The notes: generated by a model not told the origin, from the letters alone. 64,000 bases of DNA from an uncultured Collinsella sp. (GCA_900755685.1 CAAEHI010000052.1:47313-111312), one strand, 5' to 3'; shown: positions 1-8,204, numbered from the stretch's first letter. Program-made: numbers and translations.

Positions 1-1
1 C

Positions 2-448
2 TGTCGTGTGCCCCTGCCGTGGGTGGCGGCGGACGATCCCGCGCATGGCGGATCGTTTGGGTTTTCGCCGGTGAACGCCGATGCGGCGCCCCATCTGCCG
101 CAGCCTGCATGGTTTTCCGATTACGCTGCCGATAGGGAAGAAGCGGACCCGACATCGATGCTTACGCTCTATCGTGACGCCCTCTGGCTACGGCGCAAGC
201 TGCGCGGGTGCGCCAACGATCTTGCGTGGCTTGATCTTGACGGGCGCACCGGTCTTGCGGATGGTGCCGAGGGCGCTGAGGGTGGTGTCATTGCCTATCG
301 CCGCGATAACGGCTGGGCGTGTGTGACGAACTTTGGCGCAGCACCCGTGGAGCTGCCGGCGGGCAGGGTCCTGCTCACCTCATCACCGCTTGCAGACGGC
401 AGGCTCGCGCAGGACAGCTCCGCCTGGATCATGCTCGGTGAGATGTAG
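2..448 (+). CDS. GH13 alpha-glucosidase, C-terminal part (5' end outside window)
   Basis: This is the last 148 residues of a glycoside hydrolase family 13 enzyme of the alpha-glucosidase/oligo-1,6-glucosidase group, which releases glucose from alpha-glucosides in the cytoplasm. The frame is open from the window edge and begins with CRVPLPW, the conserved stretch after the catalytic barrel in actinobacterial GH13 glucosidases. It then shows the FGFSP/PWF region, the helical YRDALWLRRK segment and a beta-rich C-terminal domain with a VTNF motif. The catalytic Asp/Glu residues lie upstream of the window, so exact substrate specificity cannot be judged. Two tRNA genes follow on the same strand. 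Confidence 0.8.
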   Translation, partial: CRVPLPWVAADDPAHGGSFGFSPVNADAAPHLPQPAWFSDYAADREEADPTSMLTLYRDALWLRRKLRGCANDLAWLDLDGRTGLADGAEGAEGGVIAYRRDNGWACVTNFGAAPVELPAGRVLLTSSPLADGRLAQDSSAWIMLGEM

Positions 449-589
449 GGGCCTTTTGCGGCGAGTTTGCGTTTGTCTGCGCCTTCCGTGGTGGCTGATG
501 TCTTCGCGAGGTTCGCGAGGGCGTCGCAAAACTTTTTAAAAAAAGATCTTGCATTTGGGTGGATCATCCCGTATATTAAATCCTCGCAG

Positions 590-665
590 GCGGACATGGC
601 TCAGTTGGTAGAGCACAACCTTGCCAAGGTTGGGGTCGCGGGTTCGAGCCCCGTTGTCCGCTCCA
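590..665 (+). tRNA. tRNA-Gly (GCC anticodon)
   Basis: A 76-nt cloverleaf. The acceptor arm GCGGACA pairs with TGTCCGC, followed by discriminator T and an encoded CCA. The anticodon stem-loop CAACCTTGCCAAGGTTG presents GCC, and the T arm carries GGTTCGAGCC. It is separated from the next tRNA by only three bases, so the two are likely co-transcribed. Confidence 0.96.
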
Positions 666-668
666 TTT

Positions 669-743
669 GGGCGTTTAGCTCAGGGGGAGAGCGCTTCCCT
701 GACACGGAAGAGGTCAGAAGTTCAAATCTTCTAACGCCCACCA
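669..743 (+). tRNA. tRNA-Val (GAC anticodon)
   Basis: A 75-nt cloverleaf. The acceptor arm GGGCGTT pairs with AACGCCC, with discriminator A and an encoded CCA. The anticodon stem CTTCC/GGAAG closes a loop carrying GAC, and the T loop is TTCAAAT. A factor-independent terminator follows directly. Confidence 0.96.
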
Positions 744-751
744 AATGTTCG

Positions 752-787
752 CAGCTCAGAGACTATGTCTCTGGGCTGTTTTGTTTT
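752..787 (+). terminator. Terminator of the tRNA pair
   Basis: A 12-bp stem (CAGCTCAGAGAC with GTCTCTGGGCTG, one G-U pair) closes a three-base loop and is followed by TTTTGTTTT. It ends the tRNA-Gly/tRNA-Val transcript. Confidence 0.85.
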
Positions 788-1093
788 ATGTCGTCAAATG
801 TGGCACCAGATATTGAACTCAAGATCCGCGTGCGATGATCTTCGCATCCCGTAGGGGCACTGGCTGATTGCATACGTCCTGACCGCGCGTGACCGCAACA
901 TGTTGGTCAAGCGCAATCTTTTGGATTATTTTGGCGTGAGCGGCTTGGTTTTAGTAGGATTTGTCAGCGGCTTGACTAAGGGGGTTTTATAACTGCCATG
1001 CAGGTAGCCGTGTTGGTAACGTTTTACCGACTTGTCAAATACCCCTCATTTATAATGCGTCTGCAAAATGACTAATTGCTTTGACCTGCTGAA

Positions 1094-1109
1094 ACACTAT
1101 ATGTTGTGT
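1094..1109 (+). promoter_or_regulatory. NrdR box upstream of nrdD
   Basis: The 16-mer ACACTATATGTTGTGT matches the known NrdR-box consensus acaCwAtATaTwGtGt almost completely. It overlaps the upstream edge of a candidate promoter. A much weaker second half-match with an ATATA core (about 1128-1143) overlaps the candidate -10. NrdR is the ATP/dATP-sensing repressor of ribonucleotide reductase genes, so this fits control of the downstream nrdD gene. Confidence 0.8.
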
Positions 1110-1139
1110 TTGACCTAAAAAAAGAATACAGGATATAGA
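1110..1139 (+). promoter_or_regulatory. Candidate nrdD promoter
   Basis: A TTGACC -35 (1110-1115) and a TATAGA -10 (1134-1139) are spaced by 18 bases. The NrdR box abuts the -35 element. This implies a leader of roughly 220 nt before the nrdD start. The leader contains a perfect six-pair hairpin (GAGCCG/CGGCTC, 1211-1228) and further GC-rich inverted segments near 1280-1315. I do not recognise it as a known riboswitch. Confidence 0.5.
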
Positions 1140-1366
1140 TGCATCTTTGTCGTATGATAGATGGCGGACAGAGAACGAAGACCTTAATTGCCTCTTTTGA
1201 ACGTGTCCTTGAGCCGCTTGATCGGCTCCTGGGAATGTCCGCATAGAGGCTTATGGTTTATCGAGAACACAGATTGCGCGACGGCGCCGCAAGACAGGGG
1301 CAAGCCCTGCCGGGCATCGTTTGGCTCTGAAGCGCAATGAGGCTACGACGCGAAAGAGGCAAGAGG

Positions 1367-3589
1367 ATGAAGATCATCAAGCGCAGCGGCACCGAGGTTG
1401 TCTTTGACATCGATAAGATTGTCAATGCCATCCGCGCCGCTAACTTGGAGGTCGAGGAGAGCTCTCGTCTAACCGACCGCCAGGTGGTTTATGCGGCGCA
1501 AAACGTCGCCGAGGCATGCGAGAACGCGGGCCACACCGTTTCGGTCGAGGAGATCCAGGATTTGGTCGAGGACGAGATCATGCGTCTCGACTGCTACGAG
1601 GTTGCCCGCCACTACATCATCTATCGCTATGTTCAGAGCCTGAAGCGCCAGAAGAACACGACCGATGACAAGATCCTGTCGCTGATCGAGTGCAATAACG
1701 AAGAGGTCAAGCAGGAGAACTCCAACAAGAACCCGACCGTCAACTCCGTTCAGCGCGACTATATGGCTGGCGAGATTTCCAAGGACCTGACCCAGCGCGT
1801 GCTGCTGCCTCAGGAGATCGTGGATGCCCATAATGAGGGTCTGATCCATTTCCACGATTCGGATTACTTTGCCCAGCATATGCACAACTGCGATCTGGTG
1901 AACCTGGAGGACATGCTCCAGAACGGCACTGTTATTTCGGGCACGCTGATTGAGAAGCCGCACAGCTTCTCGACCGCCTGCAATATTGCGACGCAGATTA
2001 TCGCCCAGGTTGCTTCCTCCCAGTACGGCGGCCAGTCCATCTCGCTGACCCATCTTGCCCCCTTTGTTGAGGTGAGCCGTCAAAAGATTCGTGGCGAGGT
2101 CGCCCGCGAGCTCGAGGAGCTCGGCGTTTCCGCATCTCCCGAAAAGGTTCGCGAGGTCGTTGAGGATCGCCTGCGTGACGAGATCCGTCGCGGCGTCCAG
2201 ACGATTCAGTATCAGGTCGTGACCCTTATGACCACCAATGGCCAGGCGCCGTTCGTGACGGTCTTTATGTATCTTAACGAGGCCCGTACGCCTCAGGAGA
2301 AGCACGACCTTGCCATGATCGTGGAGGAGACGCTTCGCCAGCGCTACGAGGGCGTTAAGAACGAGGCCGGCGTGTGGATTACCCCGGCATTCCCCAAGCT
2401 TATCTATGTACTCGAGGACGATAACGTTCACGAGGATTCCCCGTACTTCTACCTGACCCAGCTGGCTGCCAAGTGCACCGCCAAGCGCATGGTGCCCGAT
2501 TACATCTCCGAGAAGAAGATGCGCGAGCTCAAGCTGTCTAAGGGCGAGACCGCCGGCAACGGCGATTGCTACACCTGCATGGGTTGCCGCAGTTTCCTGA
2601 CGCCCGACCGTTCGGGCAACGGTTTTAACAACGTTGCCAACGCGCTGAACTACGACCCGAACAAGCCCAAGTACTATGGTCGCTTTAACCAGGGCGTTGT
2701 GACCATCAACCTGCCTGATGTCGCACTGAGCTCGCACCAGGATATGGACAAGTTCTGGAAGATCTTCGATGAGCGCCTTGAGCTGTGTCACCGTGCCCTG
2801 CTGTGCCGTCATGAGCGCCTGATGGGTACACTTTCTGACGCCGCGCCGATTCTTTGGCAATACGGCGCCCTGGCGCGTCTGAAGAAGGGCGAGACGATCG
2901 ACAAGCTGCTCGTGGGCGGATACTCTACGATCAGCCTGGGCTATGCCGGCCTGTATGAGTGCGTTAAGTACATGACGGGTCACAGCCACACCGAGAAGGA
3001 GGGCACGCCGTTTGCCATGGCCGTCATGCAGCACATGAACGACAAGTGCGCCGAGTGGAAGGCCGAAAGCGATATCGACTTCTCGCTGTACGGCACCCCG
3101 CTTGAGTCGACGACCTACAAGTTTGCCAAGTGCCTGCAGCGCCGTTTTGGCATTATCCCGGGCGTGACGGACAAGGGCTACATTACCAACAGCTATCACG
3201 TCCATGTGTCCGAGGAGATCGACGCATTCGACAAGCTCAAGTTCGAGGGTATGTTCCAGCAGCTTTCGCCGGGCGGTGCCATCTCCTACGTCGAGGTTCC
3301 CAACATGCAGGACAACCTCAAGGCTGTCATTCGCGTGATGCAGTACATCTACGACAACATCATGTACGCCGAGCTCAACACCAAGAGCGACTACTGCCAG
3401 GTGTGCGGCTACGACGGTGAGATCAAGATTGTCGAGGACGATGGCAAGCTGGTGTGGGAGTGCCCCAACTGCGGCAACCGCGACCAGGAGAAGATGAATG
3501 TCGCTCGTCGTACGTGCGGCTACATCGGTACCCAGTTCTGGAACCAGGGTCGAACCGAGGAGATCCGCGACCGCGTGCTGCATCTCTAA
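1367..3589 (+). CDS. nrdD: Anaerobic (class III) ribonucleoside-triphosphate reductase
   Basis: Catalyses reduction of ribonucleoside triphosphates to dNTPs under anoxic conditions with a glycyl radical, using NrdG as activase. The 740-residue protein has an N-terminal ATP-cone (about residues 1-90), the NrdD barrel with CNIATQI and YTCMGCRS segments, a C-terminal zinc site with CQVC and CPNC pairs, and the glycyl-radical loop RTCGYIGTQFWNQG just before the end. I chose the ATG at 1367 because it is preceded by AGAGG at proper spacing and begins MKIIKRSG. A start ten codons upstream is possible. Regulation by NrdR is likely given the box upstream. nrdG follows after a 425-base gap holding long palindromes. 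Confidence 0.97.
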   Translation: MKIIKRSGTEVVFDIDKIVNAIRAANLEVEESSRLTDRQVVYAAQNVAEACENAGHTVSVEEIQDLVEDEIMRLDCYEVARHYIIYRYVQSLKRQKNTTDDKILSLIECNNEEVKQENSNKNPTVNSVQRDYMAGEISKDLTQRVLLPQEIVDAHNEGLIHFHDSDYFAQHMHNCDLVNLEDMLQNGTVISGTLIEKPHSFSTACNIATQIIAQVASSQYGGQSISLTHLAPFVEVSRQKIRGEVARELEELGVSASPEKVREVVEDRLRDEIRRGVQTIQYQVVTLMTTNGQAPFVTVFMYLNEARTPQEKHDLAMIVEETLRQRYEGVKNEAGVWITPAFPKLIYVLEDDNVHEDSPYFYLTQLAAKCTAKRMVPDYISEKKMRELKLSKGETAGNGDCYTCMGCRSFLTPDRSGNGFNNVANALNYDPNKPKYYGRFNQGVVTINLPDVALSSHQDMDKFWKIFDERLELCHRALLCRHERLMGTLSDAAPILWQYGALARLKKGETIDKLLVGGYSTISLGYAGLYECVKYMTGHSHTEKEGTPFAMAVMQHMNDKCAEWKAESDIDFSLYGTPLESTTYKFAKCLQRRFGIIPGVTDKGYITNSYHVHVSEEIDAFDKLKFEGMFQQLSPGGAISYVEVPNMQDNLKAVIRVMQYIYDNIMYAELNTKSDYCQVCGYDGEIKIVEDDGKLVWECPNCGNRDQEKMNVARRTCGYIGTQFWNQGRTEEIRDRVLHL

Positions 3590-3601
3590 TAACCATCCCA
3601 G

Positions 3602-3738
3602 GCTGCCCCGTAGCGAGGCCCCGGACCTTTACTCGCTATTTCGGACAGTCCTGGCTCACGACGGAGGCGCCACTGGCGCCTCCTGTTCGTGCGGAACTCA
3701 TATCGAGCAAAGGTCCGGGGCCTCGCTACGGGCAGCCA
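3602..3738. repeat. Long nested palindrome between nrdD and nrdG
   Basis: An outer inverted repeat of about 30 bp (left arm from 3602, right arm ending 3738, one base difference) encloses an inner perfect hairpin GGAGGCGCC/GGCGCCTCC near 3665-3685. The middle has weaker complementarity. No open frame of interest lies in it. It could act as a nrdD terminator, though there is no U-tract at the outer stem, or be a mobile palindromic element. Confidence 0.7.
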
Positions 3739-3802
3739 AGTTGATGTAGCTGAGATGCGGCATGCGGTCTGCTCGCTCCTCGAAGTTCTTAGCGGAAATA
3801 AT

Positions 3803-3850
3803 TTGAGCTGCAGCTGCGATTTACTTGCGATGGCGGTTGAGCTGCAGCTG
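3803..3850. repeat. Two direct copies of TTGAGCTGCAGCTG, 34 bases apart
   Basis: The 14-mer TTGAGCTGCAGCTG occurs at 3803-3816 and 3837-3850. Each copy contains the self-complementary core GAGCTGCAGCT. They are flanked by AT-rich AATAAT/ATTTATT. The spacing of about three helical turns would suit a protein-binding site, but no binder is known to me. Confidence 0.45.
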
Positions 3851-3915
3851 AGTATTTATTGGACCTCGAACCCTATGCTCGATGTTCGCTTCGTTCATTG
3901 AGTTACCCTTTGCAT

Positions 3916-3999
3916 GAGGCCGGGACATATCGTCCCGCCCGCAGTTTCGCAGGCCGAAGGCCGAGAATGTTTGAGGACGGGAAGATATGTCCCGGCCTC
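3916..3999. repeat. Palindromic GGGACA element upstream of nrdG
   Basis: Arms of about 22 bp (GAGGCCGGGACATATC and its complement, one mismatch further in) enclose a roughly 40-base loop. The right arm ends 15 bases before the nrdG start. It shares the GGGACA core with several other intergenic palindromes in this window. Confidence 0.7.
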
Positions 4000-4014
4000 C
4001 CGGGAGAGTTACTT

Positions 4015-4596
4015 ATGAACTACGCGAACATTAAGTATTTCGATATTGCTGATGGTGAAGGCGTTCGTACTTCTCTGTTTGTGAGCGGGTGCCGTCGTGG
4101 GTGCAAGAATTGCTTTAACTCTGTCGCGTGGGACTTTGCTGCGGGCGAGCCGTTCGATCGCGCCGTCGAGGATAAGATTATCGAGAGTCTCGATCATCCC
4201 TTTATCGATGGCCTGACGATTCTGGGTGGCGAGCCTATGGAGCCCGAGAATCAGGCGGGGCTTGTTGACTTTATCGAGCGCGTGCGTGCGGCCTATCCTG
4301 CTGGGTCGGGCAAGACCATTTGGTGCTTTACCGGTGACGTGCTCGAGGAGCTTATGCTGGGTGGCCGTCATCATACCGAGGTGACGGACCGTATCCTGGC
4401 CTGCCTCGACATGTTGGTGGACGGCCCGTTCGTTCAGGATCTGTACGATATCTCGTTGCGCTTTAGGGGCTCGAGCAATCAGCGCGTGATCGACATGAAC
4501 GCCACGCGCACTCGTGCTGCACGTGAGGGCGTTGCGCTTTGCGATGCTGTGGAGCTTTGGCGGGACGATCCGGTCTATTCGACCCATACTATGTAG
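4015..4596 (+). CDS. nrdG: Anaerobic ribonucleotide reductase activating protein (radical SAM)
   Basis: Generates the glycyl radical on NrdD using a [4Fe-4S] cluster and S-adenosylmethionine. The 193-residue protein carries the CxxxCxxC cluster motif (CRRGCKNC, Cys26, Cys30, Cys33), the GGEP motif (LGGEPMEPEN) and the C-terminal LRFRGSSNQRVID segment typical of NrdG. The start at 4015 follows GGGAGAG and begins MNYANIKYFDIADGEGVR, matching the family N-terminus. The open frame extends further upstream into the palindrome, but that part has no family similarity. It lies downstream of nrdD, its substrate. Confidence 0.95.
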   Translation: MNYANIKYFDIADGEGVRTSLFVSGCRRGCKNCFNSVAWDFAAGEPFDRAVEDKIIESLDHPFIDGLTILGGEPMEPENQAGLVDFIERVRAAYPAGSGKTIWCFTGDVLEELMLGGRHHTEVTDRILACLDMLVDGPFVQDLYDISLRFRGSSNQRVIDMNATRTRAAREGVALCDAVELWRDDPVYSTHTM

Positions 4597-4663
4597 CTGG
4601 CAGAGGTTGCGTGCCGGCGTGGTACCATAGCGCGAACGCGAAATCGAAAAAAGTGAGGCCCAG

Positions 4664-5221
4664 ATGGTCGATCAGGAAAAAGTCGAGACTGCCATTAAGC
4701 TGCTGCTTGAAGGTATAGGCGAGGACCCAACTCGTGAGGGCCTGCTGGAGACTCCGGCACGCGTCGCCCGTATGTATGGCGAGATTGCCGGCGGTATGGA
4801 CCAGAGTGCCGAGGAGCACCTGTCCAAAACTTTTGCCGTCGCTTCGAACGATTTGGTTATCGAGCGCGACATTACGTTCTACTCGCTGTGCGAGCATCAT
4901 CTGCTGCCGTTTTATGGTAAGGCTGCGATCGGCTATATCCCTAACGGTCGCGTGGCAGGTCTGTCTAAGCTTGCCCGCACGGTTGAGGTCTATGCCCGTC
5001 GTCTGCAGCTGCAGGAGCAGCTGTGTGCGCAGGTTGCCGATGCCCTCATGGAATATCTTGCTCCCCAAGGGGCGATTGTGCTGATGGAAGCCGAGCACAT
5101 GTGCATGACCATGCGCGGCGTGCAAAAGCCCGGCACCAAGACCGTGACGCTCGCTCGTCGCGGCGTCTTTGAGACCGATCCCGCGCTCGAGGAGCGGTTC
5201 TTTAGGATGCTGGGCCGTTAG
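4664..5221 (+). CDS. folE: GTP cyclohydrolase I
   Basis: Converts GTP to 7,8-dihydroneopterin triphosphate, the first step of tetrahydrofolate synthesis. The 185-residue sequence has all family hallmarks: EDPTREGLLETPARVA near the N-terminus, the zinc motif SLCEHHLLPF, GRVAGLSKLARTVEVYARRLQ, and EAEHMCMTMRG carrying the second zinc cysteine. It starts a compact cluster with an HD-domain protein one base downstream and folB after that. A TACCAT -10-like hexamer lies about 40 bases upstream of the start. Confidence 0.97.
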   Translation: MVDQEKVETAIKLLLEGIGEDPTREGLLETPARVARMYGEIAGGMDQSAEEHLSKTFAVASNDLVIERDITFYSLCEHHLLPFYGKAAIGYIPNGRVAGLSKLARTVEVYARRLQLQEQLCAQVADALMEYLAPQGAIVLMEAEHMCMTMRGVQKPGTKTVTLARRGVFETDPALEERFFRMLGR

Positions 5222-5222
5222 C

Positions 5223-5804
5223 ATGAGGGTCGTCAACGACTTTACATCGAAGACCGATGAGGGGACGTCGCGTCGCGGTTTTATGGCTTCGGGCCTGGCG
5301 CCTTTTGGCGTCATGCCTCGTATCGATTACATCTGTGCCAATGGCCTGTTCCGGCGGCACCTGGGCAACATTGCACAGTTGGAATCGGGGCGCATCTTTT
5401 GCCGCCACGGTATTGACCATCTGCTGGATGTCGCGCGCATTATGTGGATTAAGAATCTCGAGGAACAGCTCGAATTTGACCGCGAGGTCATCTACGCCAC
5501 GGCACTTCTTCACGATATCGGCAAAGATGAACAGTATGAATCGGGTATATCCCATGATGTTGCAAGCGAACGCGTCGCTGATGCGATTCTCGGCGGCATG
5601 CCCGATGACGTGGCGTTTGAGCCGGCCGATGCCGCAGCCATTAAGACGGCCATTCTGGGCCATCGAAAGCTGCGCGTGAACAGCCAACCGCTTGAGCGTC
5701 TGCTCTATGCAGCCGACAAAGCGTCGCGCGCCTGCTTTGCATGCCCCGCGCGCAATGCTTGCAACTGGAGCGATGATAAAAAGAACCTGTCGATTCGCGT
5801 GTAG
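5223..5804 (+). CDS. HD-domain hydrolase of the folate cluster
   Basis: A 193-residue HD-superfamily protein. Metal ligands are visible as His62 (RHG..H), His97-Asp98 in LLHDIGK, and ADKASR toward the C-terminus, so it is a likely divalent-metal phosphohydrolase. A CFACPARNAC cysteine-rich tail follows. The ATG at 5223 sits one base after the folE stop, implying tight translational coupling. Its place between folE and folB suggests work on a pterin intermediate such as dephosphorylation of dihydroneopterin triphosphate, a step for which many bacteria lack a recognised enzyme. That role is my inference from context. A start at 5283 is an alternative. Confidence 0.8.
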   Translation: MRVVNDFTSKTDEGTSRRGFMASGLAPFGVMPRIDYICANGLFRRHLGNIAQLESGRIFCRHGIDHLLDVARIMWIKNLEEQLEFDREVIYATALLHDIGKDEQYESGISHDVASERVADAILGGMPDDVAFEPADAAAIKTAILGHRKLRVNSQPLERLLYAADKASRACFACPARNACNWSDDKKNLSIRV

Positions 5805-5847
5805 TTAGTTTACGCGGTCGGGGTTCTAAACGAAGGAGACGATCGCG

Positions 5848-6333
5848 ATGAGCAACAAGAAACTGCCCGAGAATGCAACCAAGACTGAAGGCGCCGAGCT
5901 CGCCCGCCGTGGAAGGGGCGAAATATCCACCGCAACGGCGGTGCCCCACGTGAACTATGACGATCTGCGCCATGCCGACCGCATCACCGTTGAAGGTCTT
6001 GAGGTTTTTGCTAACCACGGCGTGTATCCCGAAGAGAACGCGCTGGGCCAGAAATTCATCGTGTCCTTGGTACTCTATGCTGACCTGCGTGCAGCGGGAG
6101 AGCACGATAACTTGGACGCCTCGATTGACTACGGCTCGGTGTGCCACGATGTCGATGGCTATCTGCGCGAGCATACGTTTAAGCTCATCGAGGCGGCAGC
6201 TGAAGGTACGGCCCAGATGCTGCTGCGCCGTTATCCCTCGCTGCTTGGTGTGCGCATCAAGCTCGATAAGCCGTGGGCGCCTGTTGGCCTGCCCTTGGCA
6301 AGCTGTGGCGTCGAGATCGAGCGTGTGCGCTAA
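5848..6333 (+). CDS. folB: Dihydroneopterin aldolase
   Basis: Cleaves 7,8-dihydroneopterin to 6-hydroxymethyl-dihydropterin and glycolaldehyde in folate synthesis. The 161-residue protein has the typical DRITVEGLEVFANHGVYPEE start of the fold at about residue 44, ALGQKFIVSLVL, a DYGSV segment, and the C-terminal IKLDKPWAP with the conserved lysine. The first 40 or so residues are a polar extension not usual in the family. The start is supported by GAAGGAG upstream, and an internal ATG is not well placed. It is the third gene of the folE cluster. folP and folK are not in this window. Confidence 0.93.
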   Translation: MSNKKLPENATKTEGAELARRGRGEISTATAVPHVNYDDLRHADRITVEGLEVFANHGVYPEENALGQKFIVSLVLYADLRAAGEHDNLDASIDYGSVCHDVDGYLREHTFKLIEAAAEGTAQMLLRRYPSLLGVRIKLDKPWAPVGLPLASCGVEIERVR

Positions 6334-6339
6334 CCGGTT

Positions 6340-7116
6340 CTAATACGTCTCTATGGGTGGCTGCTTGAGCCGCTGCGACAGAGCCCTGTTGTTGGGGCAG
6401 TACGTGTCGAGCAGCGCGTGAAACCGATGATTGTGGCTCGGCTCGAGCAGGTGGACGAGCTCGTGGGCGACAACCATGTCAAGGCACTCGACGGGGTAGG
6501 CGGCAAGTTCTCGTGCGATGCGAATGGCGCCGGTTTTGGGCGTGCATGATCCCCAGCGCGTTTTCATGCTGCGCACGGAAACGCGGGAAACGGCGACACC
6601 CATTGCGATTTCGTATGCGTGCACCATATCACGCAGCGCCGATGTGACTTCGGACGTATAGAGCTGGTCAATATGGGCTTGGATCTCACTGGGCGTTAAG
6701 CCGTCGAGGGTCGCGTTCCACTTGGCCTGCGGACGTTCGTCTGGCTCGTCGGCACCCATAAAACTTGCGAAGGTGGCCTGCTTGGGCCGCGGTGCGGGTG
6801 ATGCAAAGTTGTGATCGAGTGCGTCCTGTACCGTGATGGGCTTGCCCCAAAGCGCAATGATGGACGAGGGGCTGAGCGGCTCTCGTGCCGTCGCCTGACG
6901 TTGCTCGCGCTGGGCAAGCCGGCTGATAATCCAGGCGCTGTTGCGCTTCACAAACGCTTCGATGCGCTCGCGACTGGCGCCGAGCGGTGCGCTGGCGTGG
7001 ACCTCACCGCTCGATGTGACGCGTAGGTTGAAGTTCTTGACGCGCTTTTTGGTAACGACGACGGGGATGGGCGTCCCATCCGGTCGGGATACGGAAATCG
7101 TAAACTGCTGCGTCAA
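6340..7116 (-). CDS. YgjP-like metallopeptidase (DUF45)
   Basis: A 258-residue zinc metalloprotein of the YgjP/DUF45 family, related to SprT and WLM peptidases. The N-terminal strand region has the family pattern VVVTKKRVKNFNLRVTSSGEVHASAP. The catalytic HExxH is seen as AHELVHLLEPSHNHRFHALL, with downstream His for zinc and YCPN. The likely start is TTG at 7116, preceded by GAAGGA six bases away. Upstream ATG 7149 and TTG 7179 lack a ribosome site. Its 3' end lies seven bases from folB (convergent). The biological substrate is unknown. Confidence 0.85.
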   Translation of the reverse strand: MTQQFTISVSRPDGTPIPVVVTKKRVKNFNLRVTSSGEVHASAPLGASRERIEAFVKRNSAWIISRLAQREQRQATAREPLSPSSIIALWGKPITVQDALDHNFASPAPRPKQATFASFMGADEPDERPQAKWNATLDGLTPSEIQAHIDQLYTSEVTSALRDMVHAYEIAMGVAVSRVSVRSMKTRWGSCTPKTGAIRIARELAAYPVECLDMVVAHELVHLLEPSHNHRFHALLDTYCPNNRALSQRLKQPPIETY

Positions 7117-7190
7117 AAGCGGTCCTTCAGATTGGGGACGGGCCGGCATGTCAACCGTTCGGCATGCCGACCTGCTCAAGGGATGTGAAA

Positions 7191-8204
7191 TTAATAACGC
7201 TCAAAGAAGGCAAGCGCGTTGTCGCTGCAGAGCTTTTGCATCACGGTCTTGCCAAAATGCTTGGAAAGCATGTTCTGGAACTCGGGCATCTTGCTGGCAT
7301 CGGAGAGGAAAGCGGGCACCGTGGCACCGTCCCAGTCGCCGCCGAGTGCGATGACGTCCTCGCCGCCCAGGTCGAGCCAGTGCTCGATATGTGCCGCTAG
7401 CTGGTCGAAGGTGACGTCTGCGGCGGTCTTGTCGGTTGCGTCGTTGGAAAGGAACTCGCTGCAGTAGTTGAGGCCGACGATACCGCCCATGTCGCGAATG
7501 GTGCGGAACTGGTCGTCGGTAAGGTTGCGTTTGACGCCGCAAACCGCACGGGAGTTGGAGTGGCTGGCGACGAAGGGACGCGTGGCGTGGGCGACAACCT
7601 CGTCAAAGCACTCATCGTTGAGGTGGGAGACGTCGAGTACCATGCCGGCGTGCTCCATCTGCGTAAGTGCCTCGATGCCGGCGCCGGTGAGGCCGGCGTG
7701 GGTGTCGTGGCCGCTCGCGAGCGGCCCCTGCGCATTCCAGCTGAGTGACGACATAAGCACGCCCAAGCTCTTGAGCACTTCGATCAGCGCGGGGTCCTCG
7801 GCAAAGAACGTGGCGTTTTCGATGGTGTGGATGCAAGCGACCTTGCCGTCCTTGAGCGCGGGGCGAATGTCTGCGGCGCTGCGCACGTTGACCATACGGT
7901 CGTGGTTGAGCATTGCCTGGCCGCTCATATGCGCCATGATCTGCGCCTGGAAGCGCGCGGCGTGGGCGGTGGGAATCTCGTCGGGGACAAACGTGGCGAA
8001 GCACTGTGCCCACGGCGTGTTGCCGATCTTTGCGAGCGAGATGGCACAGGCGTTACCCTCGATGAGGTCGAAATCTTGCGGATGCGTTTCGTCGCCGGGG
8101 AAATAGCCGTCGGTGCCGGCGGTAAAGCGCAGGTCGAGATCGAGCGTGGCCCAGCCGATGCGGTCGGCGGTGTCGCAGTGTAGGTCAAATACGGGATATG
8201 CCAT
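7191..8204 (-). CDS. Membrane dipeptidase (peptidase family M19)
   Basis: A 337-residue renal-dipeptidase-type zinc hydrolase that cleaves dipeptides, with broad tolerance including D-residues in the family. Metal ligands are recognisable in FDLHCDTADR near the N-terminus, HTIENA, SHSNSRAVCG and GGDWDG. The start at 8204 is fixed by GGAGG four bases upstream of ATG. It has no signal peptide, so it is cytoplasmic. It lies upstream of the DUF45 gene on the same strand with about 75 bases between, and is divergent from the FKBP gene. Confidence 0.92.
   Translation of the reverse strand: MAYPVFDLHCDTADRIGWATLDLDLRFTAGTDGYFPGDETHPQDFDLIEGNACAISLAKIGNTPWAQCFATFVPDEIPTAHAARFQAQIMAHMSGQAMLNHDRMVNVRSAADIRPALKDGKVACIHTIENATFFAEDPALIEVLKSLGVLMSSLSWNAQGPLASGHDTHAGLTGAGIEALTQMEHAGMVLDVSHLNDECFDEVVAHATRPFVASHSNSRAVCGVKRNLTDDQFRTIRDMGGIVGLNYCSEFLSNDATDKTAADVTFDQLAAHIEHWLDLGGEDVIALGGDWDGATVPAFLSDASKMPEFQNMLSKHFGKTVMQKLCSDNALAFFERY

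Noticed and set aside
590..743. Integration site of a mobile element at the tRNA pair
   Set aside because: No repeated tRNA 3' end, integrase or foreign-looking genes follow; nrdD and housekeeping genes do.
1050..1244. Small minus-strand frame in the nrdD upstream region
   Set aside because: It covers the NrdR box and promoter, has no ribosome site and no recognisable protein features.
1469..3583. A 704-codon open frame antisense to nrdD
   Set aside because: It mirrors the codon structure of a highly conserved gene in GC-rich DNA. The protein is a Leu/Val/Ala/His-rich shadow without motifs or a ribosome site.
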